Shown one piece after another: positions 6,593 through 15,436 of a stretch of DNA of 36,243 nt. Below the pieces are notes generated by a model that worked only from the letters and a program-made list of their open reading frames with translations, was not told the DNA's origin and did no database searches. How positions within the stretch are numbered: the stretch's first letter is position 1; each line of letters begins with the position of its first letter. Origin of the DNA: an uncultured Muribaculaceae bacterium (GTDB taxonomy: Bacteria > Bacteroidota > Bacteroidia > Bacteroidales > Muribaculaceae); the NCBI GenBank assembly GCA_910584545.1, contig CAJUBC010000020.1, positions 1 to 36,243 on the forward strand, written 5' to 3'. The position numbers and the translations under genes were made by a program.

Positions 6593-7891
6593 ATGGACAA
6601 AGAGAGAAGACAGTTGAAAGCCGCGTTCCACACGCTGGGATGCAAGCTGAATTTTTCGGAAACCTCCACCATCGGCAAGATGCTTGCCGAGCGCGGCGTG
6701 GCACGCGCCGCCGAGGGGGAGCGTCCCGACCTGATAGTGGTGAACACCTGCTCGGTGACCGAGATGGCCGACAAGAAGGGACGGCAGCTGCTGCGCCGTC
6801 TGGCGCGGGAATGGCCCGAAGCGACAATCGTGGCCACGGGTTGCTACGCGCAGCTGAAGCCGACGGAGGTAGCGGCCATCGAGGGTGTCGACATGGTGCT
6901 CGGCAGCAACGAGAAACTGCTCATCACGCAGTTCCTCGACCGATGGCTCGCGGAGCGACAGCAGATAGTTGAGGTGACACCCTTCACCGAAATCAGAGAG
7001 TTCCGTCCATCGTGCGAGCGGGGCGACCGCACCCGATACTTCCTCAAGGTGCAGGATGGATGCGACTATTTCTGTACCTACTGCACCATTCCCTACGCCA
7101 GGGGCCGCTCTCGCTCAGGCAAGATCGCCGACATCGTCGCCATCGCCGAAGAGGCTGCCGCCGAAGGCGCCAAGGAGATTGTAATCACCGGCGTGAACAT
7201 CGGCGACTTCGGACGCGACACCGGAGAGAAACTTCTCGACCTGCTGAAAGCTCTCGAGGGCGTAGAGGGGGTGGAGCGTTACCGCATCTCCTCGATAGAG
7301 CCAAATCTGCTCACAGAAGAGATAATCAGATGGATCTCCGGAGAGTCGCATAAGTTCATGCCGCACTTCCACATACCTCTGCAGTCAGGGTCCGACGCCG
7401 TGCTCCGTCTGATGAACCGCCGCTACGACACAACGCTCTTCGCCTCGCGCATCGAAATGATACGCAGACTCATTCCCGACGCCTTCATAGGCGTCGACGT
7501 GATAGCAGGCGCCCGAGGCGAGACCGAGGAGGAGTGGGAGCGCTCGTATGAATTCATCCGCTCGCTGCCGGTGACCCGACTGCATGTGTTCCCATATTCC
7601 GAACGACCCGGCACCAAAGCCCTCTCTATCGGATACAACGTGGATCCACACGAAAGACATCTGCGCGCCGCGAAACTCGCCGCCCTATCCGACGAGAAAC
7701 ATGCCGCGTTCATAAATAGCCATATCGGGGAGGAGGCCAGCGTGCTCTGGGAACATCCGGGACATCAGGACGCTCCGATGCATGGATTCACGGAGAATTA
7801 CATCAGAATAGAGGCTCCTTTCGACCCGGAAGCCATCAACAGGGTGACAGAAGTAAAGATAACCGCAGAAAACCTCTCCAAAGAGCAATGA
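6593..7891 (+). CDS. mtaB: tRNA (t6A37) methylthiotransferase MtaB
   Basis: 432 residues. This radical-SAM enzyme adds a methylthio group to N6-threonylcarbamoyladenosine 37 of tRNAs. The N-terminal UPF0004 domain supplies three iron-sulphur cysteines (C17 in LGCKLNFSET, C53 in NTCSVTEMADKKGRQLLRR, C84 in ATGCYAQLKP). The radical SAM cluster motif is C157, C161 and C164 in DGCDYFCTYCTIPYARG. The sequence HIPLQSGSDAVLRLMNRRY is typical of the methylthiotransferase group. NTCSVT followed by ADKK favours MtaB over MiaB or RimO. The C-terminal TRAM-like part is short. The stop overlaps the next start as ATGA. Confidence 0.94.
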   Translation: MDKERRQLKAAFHTLGCKLNFSETSTIGKMLAERGVARAAEGERPDLIVVNTCSVTEMADKKGRQLLRRLAREWPEATIVATGCYAQLKPTEVAAIEGVDMVLGSNEKLLITQFLDRWLAERQQIVEVTPFTEIREFRPSCERGDRTRYFLKVQDGCDYFCTYCTIPYARGRSRSGKIADIVAIAEEAAAEGAKEIVITGVNIGDFGRDTGEKLLDLLKALEGVEGVERYRISSIEPNLLTEEIIRWISGESHKFMPHFHIPLQSGSDAVLRLMNRRYDTTLFASRIEMIRRLIPDAFIGVDVIAGARGETEEEWERSYEFIRSLPVTRLHVFPYSERPGTKALSIGYNVDPHERHLRAAKLAALSDEKHAAFINSHIGEEASVLWEHPGHQDAPMHGFTENYIRIEAPFDPEAINRVTEVKITAENLSKEQ

Positions 7892-8907
7892 AGAAACTCG
7901 GCGTAATCATCCTCAACTGGAACGGCATCGAGCTGCTTAAGGAATTCCTGCCCACAGCATCGAAACATACGACAAGCGACGAAGCGGACCTGATAGTGGC
8001 CGACAACGGATCGACCGACGGCTCAGTCGACTGGATCCGCGAGAACCATCCGGAGGTAAAGGTGCTCGAGTTGGGCGAGAACTACGGGTTCGCCGAGGGC
8101 TACAACCGCGCGGTGGCCGCTCTCGATTATCCGTACGTGGTGCTGCTCAATTCAGACGTAGAAGTGACTCCGGACTGGTGGCGACCGCTGCTCGACCTGC
8201 TGGAAAAGAACCCGGGAATCGGGGCTGTGCAGCCCAAGATACTCAGTTACAAGGACCGGGGGGCGTTCGAATATGCCGGTGCAGCCGGCGGTTACATCGA
8301 CGCGCTCGGCTACCCGTGGTGCCGCGGGCGGCTTTTCGACCGTCTGGAGCGGGACGAGGGGCAGTATGACGGCGCTCCCGTCGAAGTGGCATGGGCCTCC
8401 GGCGCCTGTCTGGCGATGCCTTCGGAACTCTACCGAAGATCAGGGGGACTCGACACGCGTTTTTTCGCCCACATGGAGGAGATAGACCTCTGCGTAAGGA
8501 TACGCCGCGCCGGACTGAAGGTGGTTGCCATCAGCGATTCGGCCGTCTACCATGTGGGTGGAGCCTCGCTCAATCAGGGGAATCCGAAGAAGACATACCT
8601 GAACTTCCGGAACAACCTGCTGCTGCTCCACAAGAACCTGCCGCGACGGAAAGGGAAGCGCATCCTTCTGCTGCGCCGCCTTGCCGACACGCTGGCCTTC
8701 GGCATGAACCTGCTGAAGGGGGACGTGCCGAACGCAAAGGCCATACTTAAGGCACATTCAGATTTCCGCAAGATGAGAAAGGAATACCGGGAGCTGCCCG
8801 CAGAGGACATCTTCCCACTGCTTCCCGGCACAGACCGCTACGCGGTGACGGCAAGATACCTTCTCGGCAAAAAGACCTTGGAACCAAAAAAAGAGAATCA
8901 CCTATGA
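7888..8907 (+). CDS. Glycosyltransferase family 2, rhamnosyltransferase-like
   Basis: 339 residues. The GT-A fold of family 2 is clear: VIILNWNGIELLKEFLP at the start, DNGSTDGS (about 50-57), LNSDVEV as the DxD-like metal site (about 90-96), and WASGACLAMPSELYRR with GGLDTRFFAHMEEIDLCVRI as the acceptor-side ED motif region. The arrangement resembles WbbL-type rhamnosyltransferases, but the sugar donor cannot be read from sequence. No long membrane helix is present. It overlaps mtaB and surE by 4 bp each, so translation of the three is probably coupled. It is isolated from the main glycan cluster and its composition resembles the GC-rich surroundings, so it is probably a core gene. Confidence 0.88.
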   Translation: MKKLGVIILNWNGIELLKEFLPTASKHTTSDEADLIVADNGSTDGSVDWIRENHPEVKVLELGENYGFAEGYNRAVAALDYPYVVLLNSDVEVTPDWWRPLLDLLEKNPGIGAVQPKILSYKDRGAFEYAGAAGGYIDALGYPWCRGRLFDRLERDEGQYDGAPVEVAWASGACLAMPSELYRRSGGLDTRFFAHMEEIDLCVRIRRAGLKVVAISDSAVYHVGGASLNQGNPKKTYLNFRNNLLLLHKNLPRRKGKRILLLRRLADTLAFGMNLLKGDVPNAKAILKAHSDFRKMRKEYRELPAEDIFPLLPGTDRYAVTARYLLGKKTLEPKKENHL

Positions 8908-9695
8908 CAGAACAGAGACCGCTCATTCTGGTGAGCAACGATGACAGTTATCAGGCGTCAGGCCTCCATATATTGATAGACAGGCTGCTCCGGTACGGAG
9001 ATGTGGTGGCCGTATGCCCCGACGCACCGCGCAGCGGACAGTCGATGGCGATCACCGTCAACGGCCCCATCCCCGTGACGCGCCTTGAGGATTATCACGG
9101 CGCGAAGATGTATAAGACGGGAGGCACACCGGTGGACTGCGTGAAACTGTCGATGCACCACATACTCGACCGCATGCCCGACTTAGTGGTGGCCGGCATC
9201 AACCACGGATCCAACGCGTCGGTCAATGTGCTATACTCAGGCACGATGGGTGCGGTGATGGAGGGATGCGCCTTCGGCATACCGGCAGTGGGTTTCTCAC
9301 TCACGGACCATGCTCCCGACGCCGATTTCACTCCATGCCTGCGGGCCATCGACATCCTCGTGCCGATGATACTTGAACGCGGACTGCCCGACGGGATATG
9401 CCTCAACGTGAATGTGCCCAACATAGGAGGGACACCCGCCGACATGAGGCTTGCTGTGCCCTGCAAGGGACACTGGAACGACGAGTACAAGGAATACCTT
9501 GATCCCCACGGCAATAAATTCTACTGGTTGACCGGAAAGTTCGAGAATGAGGAGCCGGACAACGATCAGACCGACGAATGGTGCCTGAGTCACGGCATTA
9601 TCTCTGTGGTGCCCGTGGCCATCGACCGCACTGTGCCGGCCGACAACGGACTCGAGTGGCTGAAAGAGGCATCCGCCAGATATACCGACTTCTGA
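8904..9695 (+). CDS. surE: 5'/3'-nucleotidase SurE
   Basis: 263 residues. SurE is a metal-dependent nucleoside monophosphate phosphatase. The metal site is formed by D13 and D14 in LVSNDDSYQASG, S44 in PRSGQSMAIT and N100 in VAGINHGSN, all present. The TGGTPVDCV and YSGTMGAVMEG segments complete the family pattern. The length is normal. The start overlaps the preceding glycosyltransferase stop by 4 bp. A candidate terminator hairpin follows at 9714. Confidence 0.95.
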   Translation: MTEQRPLILVSNDDSYQASGLHILIDRLLRYGDVVAVCPDAPRSGQSMAITVNGPIPVTRLEDYHGAKMYKTGGTPVDCVKLSMHHILDRMPDLVVAGINHGSNASVNVLYSGTMGAVMEGCAFGIPAVGFSLTDHAPDADFTPCLRAIDILVPMILERGLPDGICLNVNVPNIGGTPADMRLAVPCKGHWNDEYKEYLDPHGNKFYWLTGKFENEEPDNDQTDEWCLSHGIISVVPVAIDRTVPADNGLEWLKEASARYTDF

Positions 9696-9713
9696 CAAGC
9701 CCTTCGGATGGCT

Positions 9714-9759
9714 TGCGGGCTACAGACCCGCAGGGCAGACAATTGAACCTTTTTTTAAC
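9714..9759 (+). terminator. Candidate terminator after surE
   Basis: TGCGGG (9714-9719) pairs with CCCGCA (9727-9732). A run of seven T lies about 17 bp further on, an unusually wide spacing, so termination is uncertain. Confidence 0.35.
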
Positions 9760-9827
9760 CAAAAAGCAGGATGATTTTACCAAAATCGCATTTCACAGCC
9801 CGATTTGTTAAAATTTTTCCAAAAATA

Positions 9828-9859
9828 TTTGGTGCTTTTGCGAATATTTGCTAATTTTG
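9828..9859 (+). promoter_or_regulatory. Promoter of the structured RNA candidate
   Basis: TTTG (9828-9831) and TAATTTTG (9852-9859) are 20 bp apart, a full match to the phylum consensus. The predicted start is near 9865. Confidence 0.75.
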
Positions 9860-9864
9860 CATCG

Positions 9865-10095
9865 TATTTGACAAGTGTAGCAGTGATGCTACGATTCATA
9901 GGCAGACAGATAGAATAGGCTTCCGGATTGAGTTCCGGAAGATAAAAGGAAAATCGCATATATCGTTTCATTGACAATTTATTGTTGCATTAGTAAAGTT
10001 ATGGATTAATAAATTAGAATTAGGACATGGTTAATCCTCGAAGGATTTCGGGGTGAGCCGGAAAGCCGATGCGTAGTGATACGCGTCGTTTTTTT
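9865..10095 (+). ncRNA. Unidentified structured RNA candidate
   Basis: About 230 nt between a strong promoter and a strong terminator, without a credible gene. Visible structure: a GTAGCA/TGCTAC hairpin near 9878-9893, CTTCCGGA (9920-9927) pairing locally with TCCGGAAG (9934-9941), an AATCCT/AGGATT hairpin near 10033-10047, and the terminator stem. GGCTTCCGG (9918-9926) can instead pair with CCGGAAAGCC (10058-10067) with one bulge, a mutually exclusive long-range fold. I checked by eye for signatures of tmRNA, RNase P, SRP RNA and common riboswitches and saw none. 6S RNA cannot be excluded. It may act alone or as a leader of murF-alr, which has its own promoter signal after the terminator. 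Confidence 0.5.
10067..10095 (+). terminator. Terminator of the structured RNA candidate
   Basis: CGATGCGTA (10067-10075) pairs with TACGCGTCG (10080-10088), with one G-T pair and a GTGA loop, followed by seven T. Confidence 0.85.
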
Positions 10096-10126
10096 ATTTA
10101 TTGATGCCGGGCTCGAAAAAATTTTG

Positions 10127-10134
10127 TAATTTTG
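10127..10134 (+). promoter_or_regulatory. -7 element for murF-alr
   Basis: TAATTTTG matches the consensus. The nearest TTG (10101-10103) is 23 bp upstream, slightly long. The predicted start near 10140 excludes the ATG at 10101 and supports 10191. Confidence 0.55.
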
Positions 10135-10190
10135 CAGGATGTTTCGACCCTGCCCAAGCATTGGCAACAGGTCATATACCCTATATCGTT

Positions 10191-12665
10191 ATGAAACTGA
10201 GCATATCGGAAATAGCAGGCATTCTCGGTCAGGCAGCCCCTGGGAAAGAGGCGGAAATACGGGAACTGCTTATTGACTCAAGGTCGCTGGGCGACCCGGC
10301 AAGCACACTTTTCTTCGCCATCCCCACCGCAGCCAACGACGGCCACCGCTACATGCGGAATCTGTACGACCGCGGAGTACGCCATTTCGTGGCCAACCGC
10401 ATACCGGCCGACATGGAAGATGCGGAAGACGCGACCATCCTCATCACAGACAACACAGTAGATGCCCTACAGAAAATCGCGGCACGCCGCGACAGTTTCA
10501 ACGGAAAGATCCTCGCCATAACCGGCAGCAGGGGCAAGACCACCCTCAAGGAGTGGATCTTCCAACTGATGGAACCACTCTCCGACATATCACGCAGTCC
10601 GCGCAGCTTCAATTCCCAGATAGGAGTACCTCTGTCAATGTGGGAGATAGACCCTGCGGCACGCCTCGCCGTGATCGAGGCCGGAATCTCCCACAAGGGG
10701 GAGATGGCGGCACTCGCGGAGTGCATCAACCCCGACGCGGTAATCATCACCAACATCGGCGACGCGCATTCCGAAGGTTTCTCGTCGATGGAGGAGAAAG
10801 CCCTCGAGAAAGCGCTTCTCACATCCGCTCCCAACGCACGCACCGCGATATACTGTGCGGATTATGACGACATCGACGCCGCCGTCAGCAAGGTATCTCC
10901 CAACATCCGGAAACTGAGATGGAGCCTGCATAATAACCCCAAGGCAGAACTCCAGCTATCGGCACATCCCTGCGCCGACGATGATTGCCTGACAGAATGG
11001 CGGTATGGAGATGAATCCGGTGAATTCCGGGCTCCGCTCGACGGAGACGCCGATCTGGAGAACGCCGCCAATGCCCTCGCTTTCATGATACACGAGGGAA
11101 TCGACGCCGATGTGATCGCCGCAAGGTTCGCGCAACTGCACAAGATCGGAACCCGTCTGAACGTGACCGAGGGTGTGAACGGTTGCTCGATAATCCACGA
11201 CTCCTATACCTCCGACTTCTCCTCGCTGCGTCCGGCACTCGATTTCATGATGCGCCGCAAGACCCCGGGGCAGAGCGCGACACTCATACTCAGCGACCTT
11301 CACCACGAAAGCGGGCAGCAGGACGAGGTGTACCGCGAGATCGCCGCTCTGGTGAAGCGCGCCGGAGTATCGCGCTTCATCGGAATCGGACCGATGCTGA
11401 CACGCAACAGGGACCGGTTCGACGGAAACGCGGAGTTCCACAAGGACACAGCGGAAATGCTGGAAGCACTCTCCACATCTGATTTCTCCGACGAGGCAAT
11501 CCTGCTCAAGGGATCGCCGGAATTCAGCTTCGACGACATCGCCGAGATGCTCGAGACCCGCAAGCATGAGACCGTGCTCGAAGTAAATCTCGATTCGATA
11601 GTGGCCAACTACAACTACTTCCGGAGCCACCTCGCAACCGGCACCGGCATCGTGTGCATGGTGAAGGCCTCCGGCTATGGGGCCGGCAGCTACGAGATAG
11701 CGAAGACACTGCAGGACTGCGGAGCCGCCTATCTGGCCGTGGCCGTTCTTGACGAGGGAATCGAACTGAGGCAGAAAGGAATCACCATGCCGATAATGGT
11801 GATGAATCCGAAGGTGGTGAACTACAAGTCGATGTTCGCATACCGGCTCGAGCCGGAAATCTACAGTTTCGACATGCTCCGCGACGTCATAAAGGAGGCA
11901 CGCAAGAACGGAATAAGGGATTATCCGGTGCATATCAAGCTTGACACCGGCATGCACCGCATGGGATTCGTGGGAGAGGAACTTCCGAAGCTGATGGATA
12001 CCCTTGAAGCAAGCCGCGAGGTAACCGCGAAATCAGTGTTCTCGCATCTTGCCACGGCGGACTGCATCGATATGGACGACTACACGGAACTCCAGCTCAC
12101 AAGGTTCCGTCAATATACCGACTACATGCTCTCGCGCTACCCGAAACCGATCCTTCGCCACGTGCTGAACTCCGCCGGAATACTCCGCTTTCCGGAACAC
12201 CACTACGACATGGCGCGCCTCGGAATCGGGCTGTACGGAGCCAACACGCTGCCTCCGGACATTGAAGAGCCCCTGGCCGTGGTCTCAACCCTGCGCACCA
12301 TGATAATCGCCATACGCGAATGGGACGAAGGAGAGACGATAGGTTACGGCAGAAGAGGGGTATTGAAAAGGAAGTCGAGGATAGCCACGATACCGATAGG
12401 CTATGCCGACGGAATGAACCGGCATTTCGGACGGGGAGCGATTTCGGTGACTGTCAACGGCAAGGAAGCTCCGACTGTAGGGAACATCTGCATGGACGCA
12501 TGCATGATCGACGTCACGGGCATAGACTGCAAGGTGGGAGATTCGGTGGAGATATTCGGGCGCGAGGCTCCGGTACAACGGCTGGCCGATGTGCTCGACA
12601 CCATCCCCTACGAGGTGCTCACCTCGGTATCACCCCGCGTAAAACGGGTCTATTACCGCGAATAA
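10191..12665 (+). CDS. murF-alr: Bifunctional MurF ligase / alanine racemase fusion
   Basis: 824 residues. The N-terminal Mur ligase half (1 to about 450) adds D-Ala-D-Ala to the UDP-MurNAc-tripeptide. Its ATP loop is GSRGKTT at 112-118, followed by FNSQIGVPLSMWEI and EAGISHKGEMA. The C-terminal half (about 455-824) is a PLP-dependent alanine racemase, starting ETVLEVNLDSIVANYNYFR, with the PLP lysine K492 in MVKASGYGAG and the catalytic-tyrosine region near IPIGYADGMNRHFG. The fusion joins two steps of the D-alanine branch of peptidoglycan synthesis and is typical of Bacteroidota. The ATG at 10191 lies after the predicted transcription start, and MKLSISEIAGIL is the family N-terminus. Confidence 0.96.
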   Translation: MKLSISEIAGILGQAAPGKEAEIRELLIDSRSLGDPASTLFFAIPTAANDGHRYMRNLYDRGVRHFVANRIPADMEDAEDATILITDNTVDALQKIAARRDSFNGKILAITGSRGKTTLKEWIFQLMEPLSDISRSPRSFNSQIGVPLSMWEIDPAARLAVIEAGISHKGEMAALAECINPDAVIITNIGDAHSEGFSSMEEKALEKALLTSAPNARTAIYCADYDDIDAAVSKVSPNIRKLRWSLHNNPKAELQLSAHPCADDDCLTEWRYGDESGEFRAPLDGDADLENAANALAFMIHEGIDADVIAARFAQLHKIGTRLNVTEGVNGCSIIHDSYTSDFSSLRPALDFMMRRKTPGQSATLILSDLHHESGQQDEVYREIAALVKRAGVSRFIGIGPMLTRNRDRFDGNAEFHKDTAEMLEALSTSDFSDEAILLKGSPEFSFDDIAEMLETRKHETVLEVNLDSIVANYNYFRSHLATGTGIVCMVKASGYGAGSYEIAKTLQDCGAAYLAVAVLDEGIELRQKGITMPIMVMNPKVVNYKSMFAYRLEPEIYSFDMLRDVIKEARKNGIRDYPVHIKLDTGMHRMGFVGEELPKLMDTLEASREVTAKSVFSHLATADCIDMDDYTELQLTRFRQYTDYMLSRYPKPILRHVLNSAGILRFPEHHYDMARLGIGLYGANTLPPDIEEPLAVVSTLRTMIIAIREWDEGETIGYGRRGVLKRKSRIATIPIGYADGMNRHFGRGAISVTVNGKEAPTVGNICMDACMIDVTGIDCKVGDSVEIFGREAPVQRLADVLDTIPYEVLTSVSPRVKRVYYRE

Positions 12666-12719
12666 GATCATACGGCCGCATGCAGTACTGCGACAGACGA
12701 TGATTACAGAAATTTTCGA

Positions 12720-12752
12720 GAACAGCTCTTACTCCGGAAGCGAGAGCTGTTC
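12720..12752. repeat. Perfect hairpin at the murF-alr/xseB junction
   Basis: GAACAGCTCT (12720-12729) and AGAGCTGTTC (12743-12752) form a 10-bp perfect stem across the 3' end of xseB. It may be a bidirectional terminator for the convergent genes, but no good T-run follows on either strand. Confidence 0.5.
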
Positions 12753-12947
12753 TTTCAGTTCCTGAAGGCACTTCACCACATCATCGTTGATAACACGCAG
12801 ACGATCCTTGCATTGCTTCAGCAATTCGAGGGCGCGGCGTGTGTAGGCCGACAGGCTGTCGATGTCGCAGGTATCCGACTCCATTTTGCGGACTATAGAC
12901 TCCAGTTCGGCCACAGCCTCCTTATATACGAAACCTTTCTCTTCCAT
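12729..12947 (-). CDS. xseB: Exodeoxyribonuclease VII small subunit
   Basis: 72 residues, the usual XseB size. The small helical subunit binds along the large subunit XseA, and together they degrade single-stranded DNA to oligonucleotides. The pattern YKEAVAELESIVRKMESD with later SLSAYTRRALELLKQCKDRL matches the two-helix family. It follows xseA after 23 bp in the same direction. The last codons lie within the 12720-12752 hairpin. Confidence 0.93.
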   Translation of the reverse strand: MEEKGFVYKEAVAELESIVRKMESDTCDIDSLSAYTRRALELLKQCKDRLRVINDDVVKCLQELKEQLSLPE

Positions 12948-12970
12948 GAAAATGATTTATTTGCAATAGA

Positions 12971-14314
12971 TTATCCGTCCACCGTCTCTCCCTCGGGAGC
13001 GGCGGCCGTATCAACAACCGCGGAACGTATGCTTCCGGCAGCGGTGACGGTTTCCAGCACATCGCCCGGAGCGAGAGCGGTCAAGTCCCTCACAGCCGCG
13101 CCATTGAGTCGCGTGATGGAATAACCGCGCCGCAGCGTGTTGACAGGACTCAGCACCCTCGCCATATCCCCTATCCGCCTCAATCGCTGGTCCTCTTTCT
13201 GGATCTGCGACTCTGCCGCACGGCTTACCGCCAGATTGATTCTGTCAAGCATGCTGTCGGCGCGCTGCACCCTACGGCCTGCGCTGTCACATACGACCCG
13301 ACAGAGGCGCTCCAATTCACCGGAGGCTGCCGTAAGTCGATTTTTAGCCATCAGCGGAATCATGGCCTCCGCGTTCGCAAGTCTGGCACGTTCACCACGG
13401 AGCGCATCGGCTCCATAATGGCCTATCCTTGTGACCAATGTCGTGACGCGTGAATATGCCTCGCGGAGCCGGTCGATAAGGAACGCCGCGACAGCCGTCG
13501 GAGTCTTGCACCGAACTCCGGCCACCTCGTCGAGAACCGTGCGGTCCCGCTCATGGCCAATACCGACTATCACCGGAATACCGAACGTGGCCACCCTCCG
13601 GGCAAGCTCATAGTTGTCAAATCCGTTGAGATCGGTGGTGGCTCCTCCTCCACGGATTATCACGACGCAGTCCCAGATGTCTATGGTCTGCTCCACAAGA
13701 TCGAGGGCAGCGAGTACCGAGGGAACTGTGTTCGCTCCCTGCATCACGGCGGGGAAGAGCACAGTGTAGAGCACGAAACCGTCGGAGTTAGCCCGTATCT
13801 GGTTCATGAAATCGCCATAACCGGCAGCTCCCGGAGCCGAAATCACCGCTATCTTCTGCGGCACTTCAATAAGCCCGCACCGTTTGTTGATGTCGATCAC
13901 TCCCTCGCGCGCAAGCCGTTCGAGTATCTCGCGGCGTACGCGCTCCATCTCACCGAGCGTATAGGAAGTGTCGATGTCAGACACCGTCAGCGAGAGTCCG
14001 TAAAGATTATGATGGGTGACTGAAGCCTGAAGAAGCACCTTGAGTCCCGATTCTATCTCCCGACCGGTCTCCTCACGGAATTTCCGGCGGAGCACCGCAA
14101 AACGGCTGCTCCAGATCATGGCACGGACCTTGGCGCGAGTGGTGCCCGCCTGGTCTTTCTCCACAAGCTCCATGTAGCAATGACCTCCGTTGACGCGGAC
14201 ATCGCTGAGTTCGGCAAGGACCCATACATCCTGCAGCTCACGGTTGAGCCGCAGCGTGTTGCCTATGCGCTGCTGCAGCTCGAAGAGAGTGACATGCCGG
14301 GGAGTATCCATCAT
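12971..14314 (-). CDS. xseA: Exodeoxyribonuclease VII large subunit
   Basis: 447 residues. The N-terminal OB-fold (about 1-105) reads LNRELQDVWVLAELSDVRVN and GHCYMELVEKD. The catalytic domain follows with VISAPGAAGYGDFMNQI, the RGGGATTDLNGFDNYELAR segment and IVGIGHERDRTVLDEVAGVR, where the aspartates and histidine expected for activity are present. A coiled-coil region (about 290-390) precedes the C-terminal segment that binds XseB. Two adjacent ATG codons (14314 and 14311) are possible starts. DUF4831 lies 25 bp upstream and xseB follows, in one probable operon with nnr. Confidence 0.95.
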   Translation of the reverse strand: MMDTPRHVTLFELQQRIGNTLRLNRELQDVWVLAELSDVRVNGGHCYMELVEKDQAGTTRAKVRAMIWSSRFAVLRRKFREETGREIESGLKVLLQASVTHHNLYGLSLTVSDIDTSYTLGEMERVRREILERLAREGVIDINKRCGLIEVPQKIAVISAPGAAGYGDFMNQIRANSDGFVLYTVLFPAVMQGANTVPSVLAALDLVEQTIDIWDCVVIIRGGGATTDLNGFDNYELARRVATFGIPVIVGIGHERDRTVLDEVAGVRCKTPTAVAAFLIDRLREAYSRVTTLVTRIGHYGADALRGERARLANAEAMIPLMAKNRLTAASGELERLCRVVCDSAGRRVQRADSMLDRINLAVSRAAESQIQKEDQRLRRIGDMARVLSPVNTLRRGYSITRLNGAAVRDLTALAPGDVLETVTAAGSIRSAVVDTAAAPEGETVDG

Positions 14315-14339
14315 CTAAAGTGGCAAACTTTCCGATTTA

Positions 14340-15419
14340 TTATTCCTCGGATACCTGACCGAGTTCGCGAAGGCCTCCTGTAATCGGGTTGAGCACCGCG
14401 AAACTGCGCTCCTTCTTGCCACTGAAGAGCGTGGGCTGCATGCCGAACCGCACGCCGAACTGAGAGAACTCGGTTTCGGTGGAGCAGAGTTTCTTACCAA
14501 GGAGCGAGAGTTCCACACGCGCCGCCCCGGGCACATTGTAGATCACGGCGTCTTTCGGGAGCTTCTTCTCCTCACCCTTGTCATCGACGGGGAGAATTCC
14601 CTCGCTGGTGATGGTCACATCCACATATACCGGGTCGCCCGAATAATCATCGGCATCGACGAATCCGGCGAAGTCGCTCATGCGGAACAGCACTGTCCTG
14701 CCTTCATCCTCGGGAGTGAAGGTATAGGAGCGTACCACCGTCTCCTTATAGCTTGCGCCGGTGAAAGCCGCGGTCAGGGCAGCCTCCTGATGACGCAGAG
14801 ACTCGAGCATCAGTTCGAGCTGTCGACCGTCGGTGGGCATCGTCTCGGCGGTGCCCCGGGTGAGCGACGTCTTGGCATCGCGGATCTCCATCAGGTTCTC
14901 GGCAAGCATCTGCGCCTGCTTCACGCTGGACTGCGAGGCGATGAAATCCTCATCGACATACTGCAGATATTCGCGGATGTTGACCGGATCGGCATTGTCG
15001 GGAATCTCCGGTGCGGAGGGTCGCGTCATACCCACCTCCTTGTTGATGCCGAGCAACATCCCGTCGTCGTCGACGCAGATGTAAGTGACCGCACCCGGCT
15101 TGAGCTGCATCAGGTACTTGTTGTCCTCATCGGGAATACCGTAAGGGACGATGTTTACCTTCGTGATGGTCCAGTTCTCGGAATTCTCCCTTATCACCTT
15201 GTCGGTGCCGACGAATTTCTTCGCATACTGGAAATAAGGCCCGGCGAGGTTTACCGTGCGCTCGGCGGTGACATCTATCCTCAAGGCGGTTACAGGCAGG
15301 GAGTAGACGAGTCCATATTCATTATGTCGGTCGGCGGTGAGCAGCTTGGTGTTCTGCGCCACAGCCGGGGTTGCCGTCATCACTGTGGCCGCGAGGGCGG
15401 CGAGGGTCAACTTATTCAT
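14340..15419 (-). CDS. DUF4831 family exported protein
   Basis: 359 residues. The signal peptide is clear (about 1-21, KLTLAALAATVMTATPAVAQ with a cleavable A-x-A end). The mature part begins with LVYSLPVTALRIDVTAERTV, GPYFQYAKKFVG and KVNIVPYGIPDEDNKYLM, a pattern that matches DUF4831, a periplasmic or surface family of Bacteroidota with no known function. I see no catalytic motif. It lies between nnr (17-bp gap) and xseA (25-bp gap). Because those are a metabolite repair enzyme and a nuclease, context says little about its function. Confidence 0.82.
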   Translation of the reverse strand: MNKLTLAALAATVMTATPAVAQNTKLLTADRHNEYGLVYSLPVTALRIDVTAERTVNLAGPYFQYAKKFVGTDKVIRENSENWTITKVNIVPYGIPDEDNKYLMQLKPGAVTYICVDDDGMLLGINKEVGMTRPSAPEIPDNADPVNIREYLQYVDEDFIASQSSVKQAQMLAENLMEIRDAKTSLTRGTAETMPTDGRQLELMLESLRHQEAALTAAFTGASYKETVVRSYTFTPEDEGRTVLFRMSDFAGFVDADDYSGDPVYVDVTITSEGILPVDDKGEEKKLPKDAVIYNVPGAARVELSLLGKKLCSTETEFSQFGVRFGMQPTLFSGKKERSFAVLNPITGGLRELGQVSEE

Positions 15420-15436
15420 ATATCTTATTTGGAGGA

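Noticed and set aside
9865..10095. tmRNA, SRP RNA, RNase P RNA or a common riboswitch
   Set aside because: None of their hallmark sequence elements was seen by eye. 6S RNA was not excluded and is left open in the findings.
10956..11957. 333-residue minus-strand frame inside murF-alr
   Set aside because: The plus-strand fusion enzyme has all catalytic motifs over this interval. The antisense frame is His/Val/Gly-rich without domain features, as expected for GC-rich coding DNA.
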